DNA of 64,000 nucleotides from Pseudomonas sp. FP1742. GTDB taxonomy: Bacteria; Pseudomonadota; Gammaproteobacteria; Pseudomonadales; Pseudomonadaceae. The stretch spans positions 2,976,001 to 3,040,000 of the forward strand of contig NZ_CP117460.1 in the NCBI RefSeq assembly GCF_030687145.1. Reading direction: 5' to 3'. The translations under genes and the position numbers were made by a program. Numbering within the stretch: the stretch's first letter is position 1; every line of letters starts with the position of its first letter. Shown in pieces: positions 37,623 to 46,480 of the stretch. A model generated the notes under the pieces. That model was not told the DNA's origin and made no database searches. It saw only the letters and a list, made by a program, of their open reading frames with translations.

Positions 37623-38915
37623 ATGAACAGCAAAGTCGACGAAACCCCTCATTTGCTCCGTCAGCGCGATCAATTCGTGCCACGAGGCCTGGTTACCGCG
37701 CATCCGTTGGTGATCGATCGGGCCCAGGGTTCAGAATTGTGGGACGTGGATGGCAAGCGCTACCTGGACTTTGTCGGCGGCATTGGCGTGTTGAATATCG
37801 GCCACAATCACCCGAAGGTGGTCGCGGCGGTGCAGGCGCAGTTGCAGAAAGTCTCCCACGCCTGCTTCCAGGTGGTGGCTTACAAGCCCTATCTCGACCT
37901 GGCCCAGCGCCTGTGCGAAATGATCGGCGGGCAGGAGGCGTATAAAGCGGCGTTCTTCACCTCCGGCGCCGAAGCGGTGGAAAACGCGGTGAAGATCGCC
38001 CGCGCCCACACCAACCGCTCAGCGGTGATCGCCTTTCGTGGCGGGTTCCATGGCCGGACCTTGCTCGGCACCACGCTGACCGGCATGAGCCAGCCGTATA
38101 AACAGAACTTCGGGCCGTTCGCGCCGGAGGTGTTCCACACCCCGTATCCGAATGCCTATCGCGGCGTCACCAGCGACATGGCGCTCAAGGCGCTGGACGA
38201 ATTGCTGGCCACCCAAGTGGCGCCCGAGCGGGTCGCGGCAATCATCATCGAACCGGTGCAGGGCGATGGCGGTTTCCTCGCGGCACCGGCGGAGTTTCTT
38301 CAGGCCCTGCGCGCCCTGACGGAAAAACACGGCATCGTGCTGATCCTCGATGAAATCCAGACCGGTTTCGGTCGCACCGGCAAATGGTTCGGTTTTCAGC
38401 ATGCCGGCATTCAGCCGGACCTGGTCACCGTGGCCAAGAGTCTGGCTGGCGGTTTGCCGCTGTCCGGTGTGGTCGGCAAAGCCGAGATCATGGACGCGCC
38501 ATTGCCCGGCGGCCTCGGCGGTACTTACGGCGGTAACGCGCTGTCGTGCGCGGCGGCGCTGGCGGTGATCGAGGCCTACGAACAAGAGCAGTTGCTGGCC
38601 CGTGGCGATGCCTTGGGCGAACGCCTGCGTCAGGGCTTGTTGCGCTTGCAGGCCCGTTACCCACGGATCGGCGACGTGCGCGGCAGCGGCTTCATGCTGG
38701 CGATCGAGCTGATCAAGGATGACGAGGCGCGTACCCCGGATGCCGACCTCAACCAACGGCTGATCGACGAGGCCCGGGCCGGTGGCTTGCTGGTGATCAA
38801 ATGCGGCGTGCAACGCAACGTGCTGCGCTTCCTCGCACCGCTGGTGACCACCGAAGCACAGGTCGATGAAGCGTTGCAGATTCTCGACGCGGCACTGGCA
38901 CGAGTCTTGAACTGA
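37623..38915 (+). CDS. gabT: 4-aminobutyrate-type class III aminotransferase
   Basis: A fold type I PLP enzyme of 430 aa, expected to convert 4-aminobutyrate and 2-oxoglutarate to succinate semialdehyde and glutamate. Key residues are Asp243 (LILDEIQTGFGRTG), the PLP lysine Lys272 (TVAKSLAGGLPL) and the phosphate loop FFTSGAEAVENAVK. Substrate range in this family is wide (5-aminovalerate, beta-alanine, ornithine), so the exact donor is uncertain. Start: second ATG, after GGGAAATGCC. No gabD is adjacent; a succinate-semialdehyde-type dehydrogenase lies at 57467. Confidence 0.88.
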   Translation: MNSKVDETPHLLRQRDQFVPRGLVTAHPLVIDRAQGSELWDVDGKRYLDFVGGIGVLNIGHNHPKVVAAVQAQLQKVSHACFQVVAYKPYLDLAQRLCEMIGGQEAYKAAFFTSGAEAVENAVKIARAHTNRSAVIAFRGGFHGRTLLGTTLTGMSQPYKQNFGPFAPEVFHTPYPNAYRGVTSDMALKALDELLATQVAPERVAAIIIEPVQGDGGFLAAPAEFLQALRALTEKHGIVLILDEIQTGFGRTGKWFGFQHAGIQPDLVTVAKSLAGGLPLSGVVGKAEIMDAPLPGGLGGTYGGNALSCAAALAVIEAYEQEQLLARGDALGERLRQGLLRLQARYPRIGDVRGSGFMLAIELIKDDEARTPDADLNQRLIDEARAGGLLVIKCGVQRNVLRFLAPLVTTEAQVDEALQILDAALARVLN

Positions 38916-39011
38916 GCTCACGCCAGCTCACGGGCGCTGCCACACGGCATCGCCCGTGAGCATTTATGGAGCATGGATTGATGGAATGCATCATCGGAGG
39001 CTTTACACACC

Positions 39012-39668
39012 ATGGGGCTGACTGATTATCGAGCGTTGCTGATCGATTGCGATGAGGTGCTGGTGGATCGTGATTCCGGAGTCTGGGCGGCGTTGCAGCC
39101 GCTGCTCGACAGCCGTGGCGGTCACCCGGACAAGGCTCAGGTGCTGGCCGAATTCAGCGAGGTGGTGCGGGCGCTGTACCCGCGTTTCGGCGAGTTGGGC
39201 TTCAGTGGTTTGCTGTGTTTCGCACACCGTCAACTAGCCGAGCGCTGGGAGTTGAAAGCCAGCTGGGAGGAGGGCATGAGCTTCGCCCGGTCCGTCGTCG
39301 GCTGGTCGTTGTTCGAGGATGCACCCGGCGCCATGCTGTATTTGCGCAAGTTCTATCGCCTGCTGGTGCATGGCGACCGTGACGCCGAGGATCGCGGCCT
39401 GCTGTGCGAACGCCTGGGGATCATGCCCGACGATTTTATTTCCCTGGCCAGCGACCCACTGCGGGATCACGATTGGCTGGCGGCCAATGAACTCGATGCC
39501 CATAGCATCCTTCAGGTGACCCGGCCTGGTGCCCGGCAACCGGGGCCGGGTGCGGTCTGCCTGATCTGTCGCGGCCGGGGCAGACACCCGACGCCGTGTG
39601 CGGCGGACTACTGCATCAACAGCATGGCGGATCTGGTGGCTCAGCATCAGCTGTCTTTACGGCGCTGA
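39012..39668 (+). CDS. HAD-like hydrolase
   Basis: A 218-residue protein of the haloacid dehalogenase superfamily. The opening LLIDCDEVLVDRDSGVWAAL contains the nucleophile Asp11 and acid/base Asp13 (the family has D-x-D), and WSLFEDAPGAMLYL, LVHGDRDAEDRG and the DDFISLASDPLRDHDW segments follow the dehalogenase type II layout. The motif II Ser/Thr is replaced by His-Gly, and the late Lys is not obvious, so activity is uncertain. The C-terminal part has a C-x2-C and a C-x7-C pair (VCLICRGRGRHPTPCAADYC) that may bind metal. CGGAGG lies 12 bases before the ATG. Confidence 0.7.
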   Translation: MGLTDYRALLIDCDEVLVDRDSGVWAALQPLLDSRGGHPDKAQVLAEFSEVVRALYPRFGELGFSGLLCFAHRQLAERWELKASWEEGMSFARSVVGWSLFEDAPGAMLYLRKFYRLLVHGDRDAEDRGLLCERLGIMPDDFISLASDPLRDHDWLAANELDAHSILQVTRPGARQPGPGAVCLICRGRGRHPTPCAADYCINSMADLVAQHQLSLRR

Positions 39669-39713
39669 TTTTGCTAGAAGATTGTCCTACAAACGGCAGT
39701 CAAGAGGTACGCA

Positions 39714-40202
39714 ATGGAAGGTTTAGTCAAACTGGACCGGATCGACATCAGCATTTTGGTCGAGCTGCAAAAGGACGGGCGCATGACCAACGTCAGCCTG
39801 GCCGATGCCGTGGGCCTGTCGGCCAGCCCCTGCCTGCAACGGGTCAAGCGGCTGGAGTCGGCCGGGTATATTTCCAGCTACAAGGCTCACTTGAACCTGG
39901 CCAAGATCACCGACTCGGTCACGGTGTTCACCGAGATCACCTTGAGCGACCACAAGCGCGAAGACTTCGCCAAGTTCGAGTCCAATATCCGTCTGGTCGA
40001 TGAAGTGCTCGAATGCCACCTGATCAGCGGCGGCTACGATTACCTGGTGCGCTTCATGACCCGCAGCATCCAGCATTATCAGGAAGTGATCGAAAGCCTG
40101 TTGGACAAGAACATCGGCATCTCCAAATACTTCAGCTACATCGTCATCAAGTCACCCGTGCTCAAGGATGGCGTGCCGCTGCGCAAATTACTCCGTCACT
40201 GA
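39714..40202 (+). CDS. Lrp/AsnC-family transcriptional regulator
   Basis: A 162-residue regulator: N-terminal HTH (LDRIDISILVELQKDGRMTNVSLADAVGLS then ASPCLQRVKRLE is the recognition helix) and the C-terminal RAM ligand-binding domain (about 70-150, with HLISGGYDYLVRFMTRSIQHY). Such regulators respond to amino acids. AAGAGG precedes the ATG. It follows the HAD gene by 45 bases and may control the nearby gabT or the amino-compound genes further on. Confidence 0.93.
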   Translation: MEGLVKLDRIDISILVELQKDGRMTNVSLADAVGLSASPCLQRVKRLESAGYISSYKAHLNLAKITDSVTVFTEITLSDHKREDFAKFESNIRLVDEVLECHLISGGYDYLVRFMTRSIQHYQEVIESLLDKNIGISKYFSYIVIKSPVLKDGVPLRKLLRH

Positions 40203-40283
40203 AACTGACTCCGCGTTCCCCCCGTTCCCTTGCAGCCTGCCGCGCCTTCGAAAGAGGCACGCGACGGGCTGATGCCGCAATTC

Positions 40284-40377
40284 CCTGTGGGAGCGGGCTT
40301 GCTCGCGAAAGCGGTGTGTCAGGCGACATCGATATTGAATGTGCCGTCCTCTTCGCGAGCAAGCCCGCTCCCACAGG
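40284..40377. repeat. REP inverted pair (REPIN)
   Basis: CCTGTGGGAGCGGGCTTGCT opens and AGCCCGCTCCCACAGG closes. The spacer begins AAGCGGTGTGTCAGGCGACA, as in the copy at 28849. The rest of the 317-base gap to the next gene holds only a very short frame (40384-40491) with no support, so I call nothing else there. Confidence 0.9.
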
Positions 40378-40519
40378 TTCCTCATGCACTTCGTATCGAA
40401 AGGAAGGTCAGGTACCCTTGCCGCGGGCGCCGTCGCGGCTGCCGGCATCGGAAGTTGCCAGGCTGAAGAAACAGGGCTGAGCCAGCGGTAGTCCACAGAC
40501 CAAGACATGAGTGACTGAT

Positions 40520-41725
40520 ATGACCCTATCCACAAGCGTGGCAGGGCAGGCGGGAAGTGTTTCCCCTGCGCTTGCCACCAGCGTTGCCAAAACCAACACC
40601 CGGATGCTCGCCATCGATGCCCTGCGCGGCTTCGTCATGCTGCTGATGCTGATCGACCATGTGCGGGAAACCTTTCTGCTGCACCGCCAGGTCAGCGACC
40701 CGATCGATGCGCTGAGCGTGACCCCGGACCTGTTCTTCACCCGCCTGCTGAGCACCCTGTGCGCCCCGGTGTTCATCTTCCTCACCGGGTTGTCGGCCTG
40801 GCTCTACAGCCAGAAACACACGGCCAATGAAACCTCGGTGTTCCTGCTCAAGCGCGGGCTGTTCCTGGTGTTTCTGGAACTGACGTTCGTGTGCTTTGCC
40901 TGGAACGCCGAGTTCCCGCCCAAGACGCTGTGGCTGCAAGTGATCTGGTGCATCGGCATCTGCATGATCGTGCTCGCTGGGTTGCTGCACTTCAAGCGCG
41001 GCTGGCTGATCGTACTCGGGGTGGCCATTGTCGCCGGGCACAACCTGCTCGATGGCGTGACCGTGGGGCCGGAGTCGCCGGTCTTCGTGCCGTGGTCGAT
41101 CCTGCATCAGCGGGTATTCATCGACATCACCGAGTTCACCCGGGCTCGCACCACGTATCCGGTGTTGCCGTGGATCGGCGTGATTCTGCTGGGCTGGGCC
41201 ATCGGGCCATGGTTCGGCAAGGACATGGAACCGGCCGAGCGGATTTCCCGCTTGCTCAAAGTCGGATTCGGCCTGCTGGCGGCGTTTGTGTTCATCCGCT
41301 ATCTGAACGTTTACGGCGAGAAACCCTGGGTGCAGACCGGTGATTCGCTGCGCACTTTCATGAGTTTCATGAGCGCGAAGAAGTACCCGCCGTCACTGAT
41401 GTTCCTGATGCCGACCCTCGGCCTGGGGCTGATTCTTTTGGCGTTGTTCGAGAAGGCTCAGGATCGCTGGTCCACCGCGACCCTGGCGGTCTACGGCGGT
41501 GCGCCGATGTTCTTCTATTTGCTGCACCTGTATGTGCTGAAGGCCATGTACCTGGTGGCCGTCGCCATCTGGGGCGCCAATCAGGGAACCTATTACGGCT
41601 TCGACAACCTGCCCATGGTCTGGCTGTGGAGCGTGATTCTCGGGGTGCTGCTGTTCTTCCCGACGCGCTGGTTCGCCAATCTCAAACAGCGCCGTCGCGA
41701 CATTGCGATTCTCAAATACCTCTGA
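40520..41725 (+). CDS. DUF1624-type acyltransferase-like membrane protein
   Basis: An integral membrane protein of about 401 aa with roughly ten hydrophobic segments. The first block RMLAIDALRGFVMLLMLIDHVRE is the signature of the DUF1624/heparan-alpha-glucosaminide acetyltransferase group, with the conserved Asp-Ala-Leu-Arg-Gly and His. The C-terminal half has RYLNVYGEKPWV and a short loop before two more helices. It may acetylate or acylate a periplasmic compound, but no substrate is known for these proteins. The start is unsure: ATG at 40520 or GTG at 40511, neither with a good ribosome binding site. Confidence 0.8.
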   Translation: MTLSTSVAGQAGSVSPALATSVAKTNTRMLAIDALRGFVMLLMLIDHVRETFLLHRQVSDPIDALSVTPDLFFTRLLSTLCAPVFIFLTGLSAWLYSQKHTANETSVFLLKRGLFLVFLELTFVCFAWNAEFPPKTLWLQVIWCIGICMIVLAGLLHFKRGWLIVLGVAIVAGHNLLDGVTVGPESPVFVPWSILHQRVFIDITEFTRARTTYPVLPWIGVILLGWAIGPWFGKDMEPAERISRLLKVGFGLLAAFVFIRYLNVYGEKPWVQTGDSLRTFMSFMSAKKYPPSLMFLMPTLGLGLILLALFEKAQDRWSTATLAVYGGAPMFFYLLHLYVLKAMYLVAVAIWGANQGTYYGFDNLPMVWLWSVILGVLLFFPTRWFANLKQRRRDIAILKYL

Positions 41726-41785
41726 GCCGCTCTTCCCCTCCCATCGGGCGGCGCGTAGACACATTTACTGAGTTCAGCACCAATA

Positions 41786-41878
41786 CCTGTGGGAGCGGGC
41801 TTGCTCGCGAAGACAGCGGTACAGTCAATATTGATGTCGCCTGACACACCGCTTTCGCGAGCAAGCCCGCTCCCACAG
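41786..41878. repeat. REP inverted pair (REPIN)
   Basis: Same arms as the other GTGGGAGCGGG elements. The spacer GTACAGTCAATATTGATGTC is almost identical to that at 60038 (one base different), so these two copies derive from each other recently or are under common constraint. Confidence 0.9.
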
Positions 41879-41894
41879 TTCAAATCGGTCAGCG

Positions 41895-42608
41895 CTATTT
41901 GACGGCATACACCTTGCGCACATACCGCGCACTGCTCCAGGCGCACGGTGCGCCTTGCGGCACGAACACGGTGTCGCCGGGGTTGACGGTTACGCTGGTT
42001 CCATCCGGCGCCTGCAAAGTCACGCTGCCTTCGAGCAGGTGCATCAGCTCGTTGAGTTTGTGCGCTCGGCCATGGCGGGTGTACGGCGTCGAATCCCAGA
42101 CGCCGACACGCAGATCAGTGGCGTCATCTTCGAAGGCATTGCGCGAACGGCACTGGGGCGTAGGCCCGATCAGTATCTGCGGTTCCGGTGCCGCCGAAGG
42201 GGACAGCATCGCCAGCGGGTCGAGCGCTGTCAGCCCCGGTTTCTGTTCGGCACTGGGGCTGGTGACGGCGCAGAAGGCCCAGCACGTATTGGGTTGTGCC
42301 TGAAACCTGAGCGCCGTTCCGCGACCGATCACGGCGCTGGCACCGATGCCCAGTTCCAGAACCTGTTCCCCGGATTGCAGTACGACGTGCCCGGCATGGA
42401 TCACGATCACTTCGGTGTGCGGGAAGTCATCGATATTGAGGGTTTGGCTCGTGTGAACGAGGCCCGCCGAGATGCTGTCGGACCCGATGTAGGCGATCTG
42501 ACGACCGTCCATGAACGGATCGATGGAACTCAAGGGCGCTGCCTTGAAAGACGTAGAAACACGGCTGCCGTCGGCGCGCGCCAACAGCAGAACGGTAGGT
42601 TGAGACAT
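41895..42608 (-). CDS. Bicupin protein (cupin_3/EutQ-like)
   Basis: A 237-residue double cupin. The C-terminal cupin is clear: KLNELMHLLEGSVTLQAPDG, then VTVNPGDTVFVPQGAPCAW. The N-terminal one has HTEVIVIHAGHVVLQS and LELGIGASAVIGRG. Members often bind a metal and handle small amino or ureido compounds; the reaction is unknown. The ATG follows GCAGGGAG. It forms a minus-strand pair with the acetyltransferase gene, 69 bases apart, divergent from the aldehyde dehydrogenase gene. Confidence 0.8.
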   Translation of the reverse strand: MSQPTVLLLARADGSRVSTSFKAAPLSSIDPFMDGRQIAYIGSDSISAGLVHTSQTLNIDDFPHTEVIVIHAGHVVLQSGEQVLELGIGASAVIGRGTALRFQAQPNTCWAFCAVTSPSAEQKPGLTALDPLAMLSPSAAPEPQILIGPTPQCRSRNAFEDDATDLRVGVWDSTPYTRHGRAHKLNELMHLLEGSVTLQAPDGTSVTVNPGDTVFVPQGAPCAWSSARYVRKVYAVK

Positions 42609-42677
42609 ACGGGTGACGCTCCCTGCAAATGGGGGGTAGAAGGTGTTGGATGGCGCTCGCTTCATCGCGCGCCAGGG

Positions 42678-43535
42678 TCAGCCGATGGCTTGGGTGACGA
42701 GGGCAAATTGGCGGACGCCGTTGACCGCTTGCGGCGGTGTGCCCCGTGCCATTTGCGCCACGGTGTCGACCTGTTTGAGACCGGCCAGCTCCAGCCACTC
42801 GCTCAAACCACTGTCGGCCGGAATGTCGATCCGCACGAAGGCGTCCGGCACCTGGGCCAGCAACACGGCGATCAGGTGTTTCGCCTGTTCCAGGGTTTCG
42901 GCAATGACCGGGCCGAGGCAACGACCGCGACCGAACGGGCGCAGCAGGGCGAAGGCCCGCAACTGACCGTCGCGCTCGATGCCCACCGAATGCTCGACCG
43001 CCGCGAACAGATCCGTGAGCACCGCTTGCCGGTCCAGCCCGCTGCCGGCGTTGGCCAGCTCCAGTTGCCGAACCCGGTCCGTCGCCTGCAACGGGCGGCA
43101 TTCTTCACCGTCCGCCAGTGGTTCAAGCGCGGGCGCCTGGGCCTGGCCTTGATGCTGCTGAATCCGCCCGAATTCGACAAACCCCTGGCTGGCGTAAAGC
43201 GGCGCACCGGCGAGGGTCGCATTGAGCATCGGCGTGCGCGACTGGCAGGCCTCCAGTGCGTGCTCCATCAATCGACGGCCGATGCCCTGGCCCTGATAGT
43301 CATCACTGACAATCACCAGGCCGATGGTGGCGAAGTCGCCTTGCCGGCAGGCGAATGCGGTGCCGATCAAACGCTGGCCATCGAGCACCACGAAACCTTC
43401 GCTGACCCGCTGCAGCATCGCCCAGTCTTCCAGGCGATGAGGCCACTTCAACTCAACAGACAAGGCATGGGCCGAAGGCAAATCGGCGGCGGTCATCGGC
43501 CGATAGGTATAGGCGGAAGGGTGCGAGGCGGACAT
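42678..43535 (-). CDS. Two-domain GNAT N-acetyltransferase
   Basis: A 285-residue protein with a canonical GNAT domain at about 10-135 (acetyl-CoA loop VIVSDDYQGQGIGRRLMEHAL) and a second, degenerate GNAT-like domain at about 150-285. It should transfer an acetyl group to an amine. The start is the ATG after AACGGAGACTCGCC; the longer version starts within the intergenic region. It probably shares the promoter of the minus-strand pair with the bicupin gene. Confidence 0.85.
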   Translation of the reverse strand: MSASHPSAYTYRPMTAADLPSAHALSVELKWPHRLEDWAMLQRVSEGFVVLDGQRLIGTAFACRQGDFATIGLVIVSDDYQGQGIGRRLMEHALEACQSRTPMLNATLAGAPLYASQGFVEFGRIQQHQGQAQAPALEPLADGEECRPLQATDRVRQLELANAGSGLDRQAVLTDLFAAVEHSVGIERDGQLRAFALLRPFGRGRCLGPVIAETLEQAKHLIAVLLAQVPDAFVRIDIPADSGLSEWLELAGLKQVDTVAQMARGTPPQAVNGVRQFALVTQAIG

Positions 43536-43775
43536 GGCGAGTCTCCGTTTACAGTGTGCGCAATCAACCGGTTTTCCGGCGCGAGGATGCCTGTATCCCA
43601 TCTGCGTGAAAGCCTGACAAGGGGGGTGGAAAGATTCGGCAGATTCCTCACATCAAAGGCCTGCAGACCACACTTACTACTTAATTGCCCCATAAGGTCG
43701 GCAGCAAATGCTTGGGCTTTTTTTCTACGATGGAAGCCCGAGTTCACGCCTCGCCGTCCCTTTCTGGAGTGCTCC

Positions 43776-45248
43776 ATGGATAGCTTCGATCCTCGCCTTA
43801 TCGCTGTGCGCAGCGCTCACTTTATTGCCGGCAAATACCGCGATGCCCGGCCGGGACTGGAGGTGGTTCGCCCTTCGGACGGCCAGGCCTATGCCCAGTT
43901 GCCGATCGCCGATGCCGACCTGGTGGATGAGGCGGTCAACGATGCCTGGCAGGCGTTTAACCGCAGCGATTGGGCCAGCCGTCCGCCCCGGGAGCGAGCG
44001 CGGGTCATGCGCCGCTGGGCCGATCTGATCGAAGCCGATGCCGCTGTGCTGGCGCCGCTGGAGGCGGTGGGTTCGACCCGTCCGCATAAAGATGTGATCG
44101 CCTGGGACATTCCTTATGTCGCCGAGGGCATTCGCTTCTTTGCCGAGCTGGCGGACAAGCACGGCGGCCAAGTCGCGGCGACCCAGACCGATCGCCTGGG
44201 CATGCAGATCGCCGAACCCTACGGCGTGATCGCCGCCATCGCGCCGTGGAATTTCCCCTTGAGCATGGCTTCTTGGAAAGTCGCGCCGGCGCTGGCTGCC
44301 GGCAATGCCGTGGTGCTCAAACCGTCGGAGCTGACGCCGTTTTCCAGCCTGCGCTTTGCTGAACTGGCGGTGCAGGCGGGCATTCCTGCCGGGATTTTCA
44401 ACGTGGTTCAGGGCGATGGGCGGATTACCGGCGATGCCTTGTGCCGTCATCCACGGGTGGGCAAGGTAACCTTTACCGGGTCCACGGCGACGGGCTCGAG
44501 CATCATGTCCACTTGTGCATTGGTGGGGCCGAAACCGGTAACCCTGGAGCTGGGCGGCAAGAGCCCGCAAATGGTGTTCGCTGACGTGCCGGACATCGCG
44601 AAAACCGCACGCACCGTGGCGTTGGCCATCACCGGCAATGCCGGGCAGGTGTGCGTGTCTGGTTCGCGGTTATTGATCGAGCGCTCGATCATGGAGCCGT
44701 TCGTTGCACACTTGCAGGCGTATTTCGAGGAATTGCGTCCAGGCCCGACCTGGTCGTCCGAGAGCACGCTGTCGCCGATTATTTCCCGGTTGCAGGCCAG
44801 CCGTATCGACGGCATCGTCCAGCGTTCGCGCCAGGCCGGGGCCGAAGTGCTGACTGGCGGTGGTTTGTTTGAAGGGCTGGGCGGTGCCTATTACCAGCCG
44901 ACCTTGCTGGCCGGCCTGGACAATCAGAACCCGGCGATCTGTGAAGAAATCTTCGGCCCGGTGCTGACGGTGCAGGCGTTCGATGACGAAGAGCAAGCGC
45001 TAAACCTGGCCGCGCACGCCACCTACGGCCTGGCGGCGGGCGTGCACACCGCCGACATCAACCGCGCCCTGCGCCTGGTCCGGCGGCTGGAGGCGGGCAC
45101 GGTGTGGGTCAACCGCTATGGACGCAGCAACGACTACATCCTGCCGACCGGCGGCTACAAACGCTCCGGCATCGGCAAGGACCTGGGCCGCGAAGCCTTC
45201 GAAGCCAACTTGCGCTTCAAGAGCGTGCTGATCGATATCGTCCAATAA
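43776..45248 (+). CDS. NAD(P)-dependent aldehyde dehydrogenase
   Basis: A 490-residue aldehyde dehydrogenase. The catalytic cysteine is Cys293 (NAGQVCVSGSRLL) and the general base Glu258 (LELGGKSP); APWNFPLS and the C-terminal NRYGRSNDYILPTGGYKRSG complete the family pattern. Its relatives oxidise gamma-aminobutyraldehyde-type or betaine-aldehyde-type substrates, which would fit an amine-oxidase neighbourhood. The ATG follows CTGGAG. The frame is open for a further 1.8 kb upstream, but that part is the antisense of the bicupin and acetyltransferase genes and is not coding. Confidence 0.93.
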   Translation: MDSFDPRLIAVRSAHFIAGKYRDARPGLEVVRPSDGQAYAQLPIADADLVDEAVNDAWQAFNRSDWASRPPRERARVMRRWADLIEADAAVLAPLEAVGSTRPHKDVIAWDIPYVAEGIRFFAELADKHGGQVAATQTDRLGMQIAEPYGVIAAIAPWNFPLSMASWKVAPALAAGNAVVLKPSELTPFSSLRFAELAVQAGIPAGIFNVVQGDGRITGDALCRHPRVGKVTFTGSTATGSSIMSTCALVGPKPVTLELGGKSPQMVFADVPDIAKTARTVALAITGNAGQVCVSGSRLLIERSIMEPFVAHLQAYFEELRPGPTWSSESTLSPIISRLQASRIDGIVQRSRQAGAEVLTGGGLFEGLGGAYYQPTLLAGLDNQNPAICEEIFGPVLTVQAFDDEEQALNLAAHATYGLAAGVHTADINRALRLVRRLEAGTVWVNRYGRSNDYILPTGGYKRSGIGKDLGREAFEANLRFKSVLIDIVQ

Positions 45249-45258
45249 CACGGCCCCC

Positions 45259-45404
45259 GTAGCAGCTGCCGAGCAGCGCGAGGCGGCGTTCGGCGGCGAA
45301 GCCGTCGTAAACCCGATTTGCAAGGTTTTCATGACACACCGCAATAGCTGATTTCACGACGGCTTCGCCGCCGAACGCAGCCTCGCAGGCTCGGCAGCTG
45401 CTAC
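45259..45404. repeat. RAYT-family REP inverted pair, diverged inner arms
   Basis: GTAGCAGCTGCCGAGCAGCG at the left and GCTCGGCAGCTGCTAC at the right share the outer arm with the pair beside the RAYT gene. The inner arm differs: GACGGCTTCGCCGCCGAAC here against GACTGCTGCGCAGCCGAAC there, but both remain able to fold (here with a TTCG-type tip). The spacer is about 45 bases. Confidence 0.88.
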
Positions 45405-45441
45405 ACCGGGTAGTCATCAAGAGAAGGTTCAAACCGCACCC

Positions 45442-45474
45442 AAACGGGCGCTTCCTCAGGGAAGCGCCCGTTTT
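45442..45474. terminator. Rho-independent terminator after the aldehyde dehydrogenase
   Basis: A 14-bp perfect stem, AAACGGGCGCTTCC with GGAAGCGCCCGTTT, closes a TCAG loop and ends in TTTT. The A-rich left side would also serve minus-strand transcripts. Confidence 0.92.
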
Positions 45475-45769
45475 CGTTCAGCCCGGCGCAGGTTCTGCCG
45501 TGAATGGGGGCGTTCGTCAGCCTCGCATAGCCATGAAGGTCCATAAGAGCGCATAAATACGGGGTTTGCCCAAGGCTGGAGCGAGCCGCAAAGTCTGCTG
45601 AGGGGGCAGGCTAAAACGGTGGTTTGTATCAAGCAGAGGTCGCTTTTAACGCCATCTGCTGATTTCACGGTGTTGTAATGACGGTGTGCTGCAGCGTTGC
45701 ATCGCCGCTCCCGAAACGCAGCGAATACCTGTCGCGCCATGACCTCAACGAACTTCAGGACCGCACTCA
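45475..45769. other. Intergenic region of unknown content
   Basis: A 295-base gap with no repeat or hairpin that I can identify. A minus-strand frame spans it almost fully (104 codons), but it has a Cys/Trp/Pro-rich composition unlike a protein and no ribosome binding site, so I do not call it. The promoter for the following catabolic block is expected here. Confidence 0.35.
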
Positions 45770-46438
45770 ATGAGCTTTCTACGCCCCAAATTCATTACGT
45801 TCGACTGCTACGGTACGCTGACCAATTTCCACATGGGCACGATGACTCGCGAACTGTTCGCCGACCGCGTGGCGCCCGAGCAGATGGATCAGTTCGTCAA
45901 GGACTTCTCGGCCTATCGCCTGGACCAGGTCATGGGTGACTGGATGCCGTATGACGAAATCCTCAAGACCTCCCTGGCGCGGGTCTGCAAGCGTTGGGGT
46001 GTCGAATACCGTGGCGAAGGCCAGCTGTATTACGACGCCGTGCCGACCTGGGGCCCGCATCCGGACGTGCCGGCCGGTCTGTCGAAAATCGCCGACAAGA
46101 TCCCCCTGGTGATTTTCTCCAACGCCAGCAACAGCCAGATCATGTCCAACGTCGACAAGCTCGGCGCACCGTTTCACAAAGTCTTCACCGCCGAACAGGC
46201 CCAGGCCTACAAGCCGCGCCTGGCCGCGTTCGAGTACATGCTCGACAACCTCAACTGCGGCCCGGAAGACATCTTGCATGTGTCTTCCAGTTTCCGTTAC
46301 GACCTGATGCCGGCCCACGACATGAAGATCAAGAACAAGGCCTTCGTCGCCCGCGGTCACGAGGTTCCGGGCAATGCGTTCTACGGCTACCAGCAGATCA
46401 CCGACATCGGTGGACTGGCGGCGCTGGTCGGTCTCTGA
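45770..46438 (+). CDS. Type II haloacid dehalogenase-like protein
   Basis: A 222-residue HAD hydrolase resembling L-2-haloacid dehalogenases. The nucleophile is Asp11 in ITFDCYGTLTNF; the motif II equivalent is FSNASNSQ, the motif III lysine is in AYKPRLAAFEYML, and the late acidic residues lie in DLMPAHDMKIKN. Strict dehalogenases have further conserved pocket residues that I cannot confirm, and many such genes sit in amine-catabolic clusters without a known dehalogenation role. It is the first gene of a co-directional block reaching 57.2 kb; the next gene starts 42 bases on. Ribosome binding site weak. Confidence 0.85.
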   Translation: MSFLRPKFITFDCYGTLTNFHMGTMTRELFADRVAPEQMDQFVKDFSAYRLDQVMGDWMPYDEILKTSLARVCKRWGVEYRGEGQLYYDAVPTWGPHPDVPAGLSKIADKIPLVIFSNASNSQIMSNVDKLGAPFHKVFTAEQAQAYKPRLAAFEYMLDNLNCGPEDILHVSSSFRYDLMPAHDMKIKNKAFVARGHEVPGNAFYGYQQITDIGGLAALVGL

Positions 46439-46480
46439 GTTGAACGGTAACGGCGCTCTTCACGCAATAAGGGGTTAGAC

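Noticed and set aside
40384..40491. A 35-codon frame with Ala/Gly-rich hydrophobic content after the REPIN
   Set aside because: Too short and unsupported by a ribosome binding site or known family; it could be chance.
41955..43775. A plus-strand frame open for 1.8 kb upstream of the aldehyde dehydrogenase start, forming a 1097-codon frame
   Set aside because: It is the antisense of the bicupin and acetyltransferase genes. Its composition is Arg/Gly/His-rich shadow sequence, while the dehydrogenase homology and a CTGGAG ribosome binding site both support the start at 43776.
45456..45770. A 104-codon minus-strand frame in the gap before the dehalogenase-like gene
   Set aside because: It has Cys/Trp/Pro-rich content, overlaps the terminator stem at 45442-45474 and shows no ribosome binding site.
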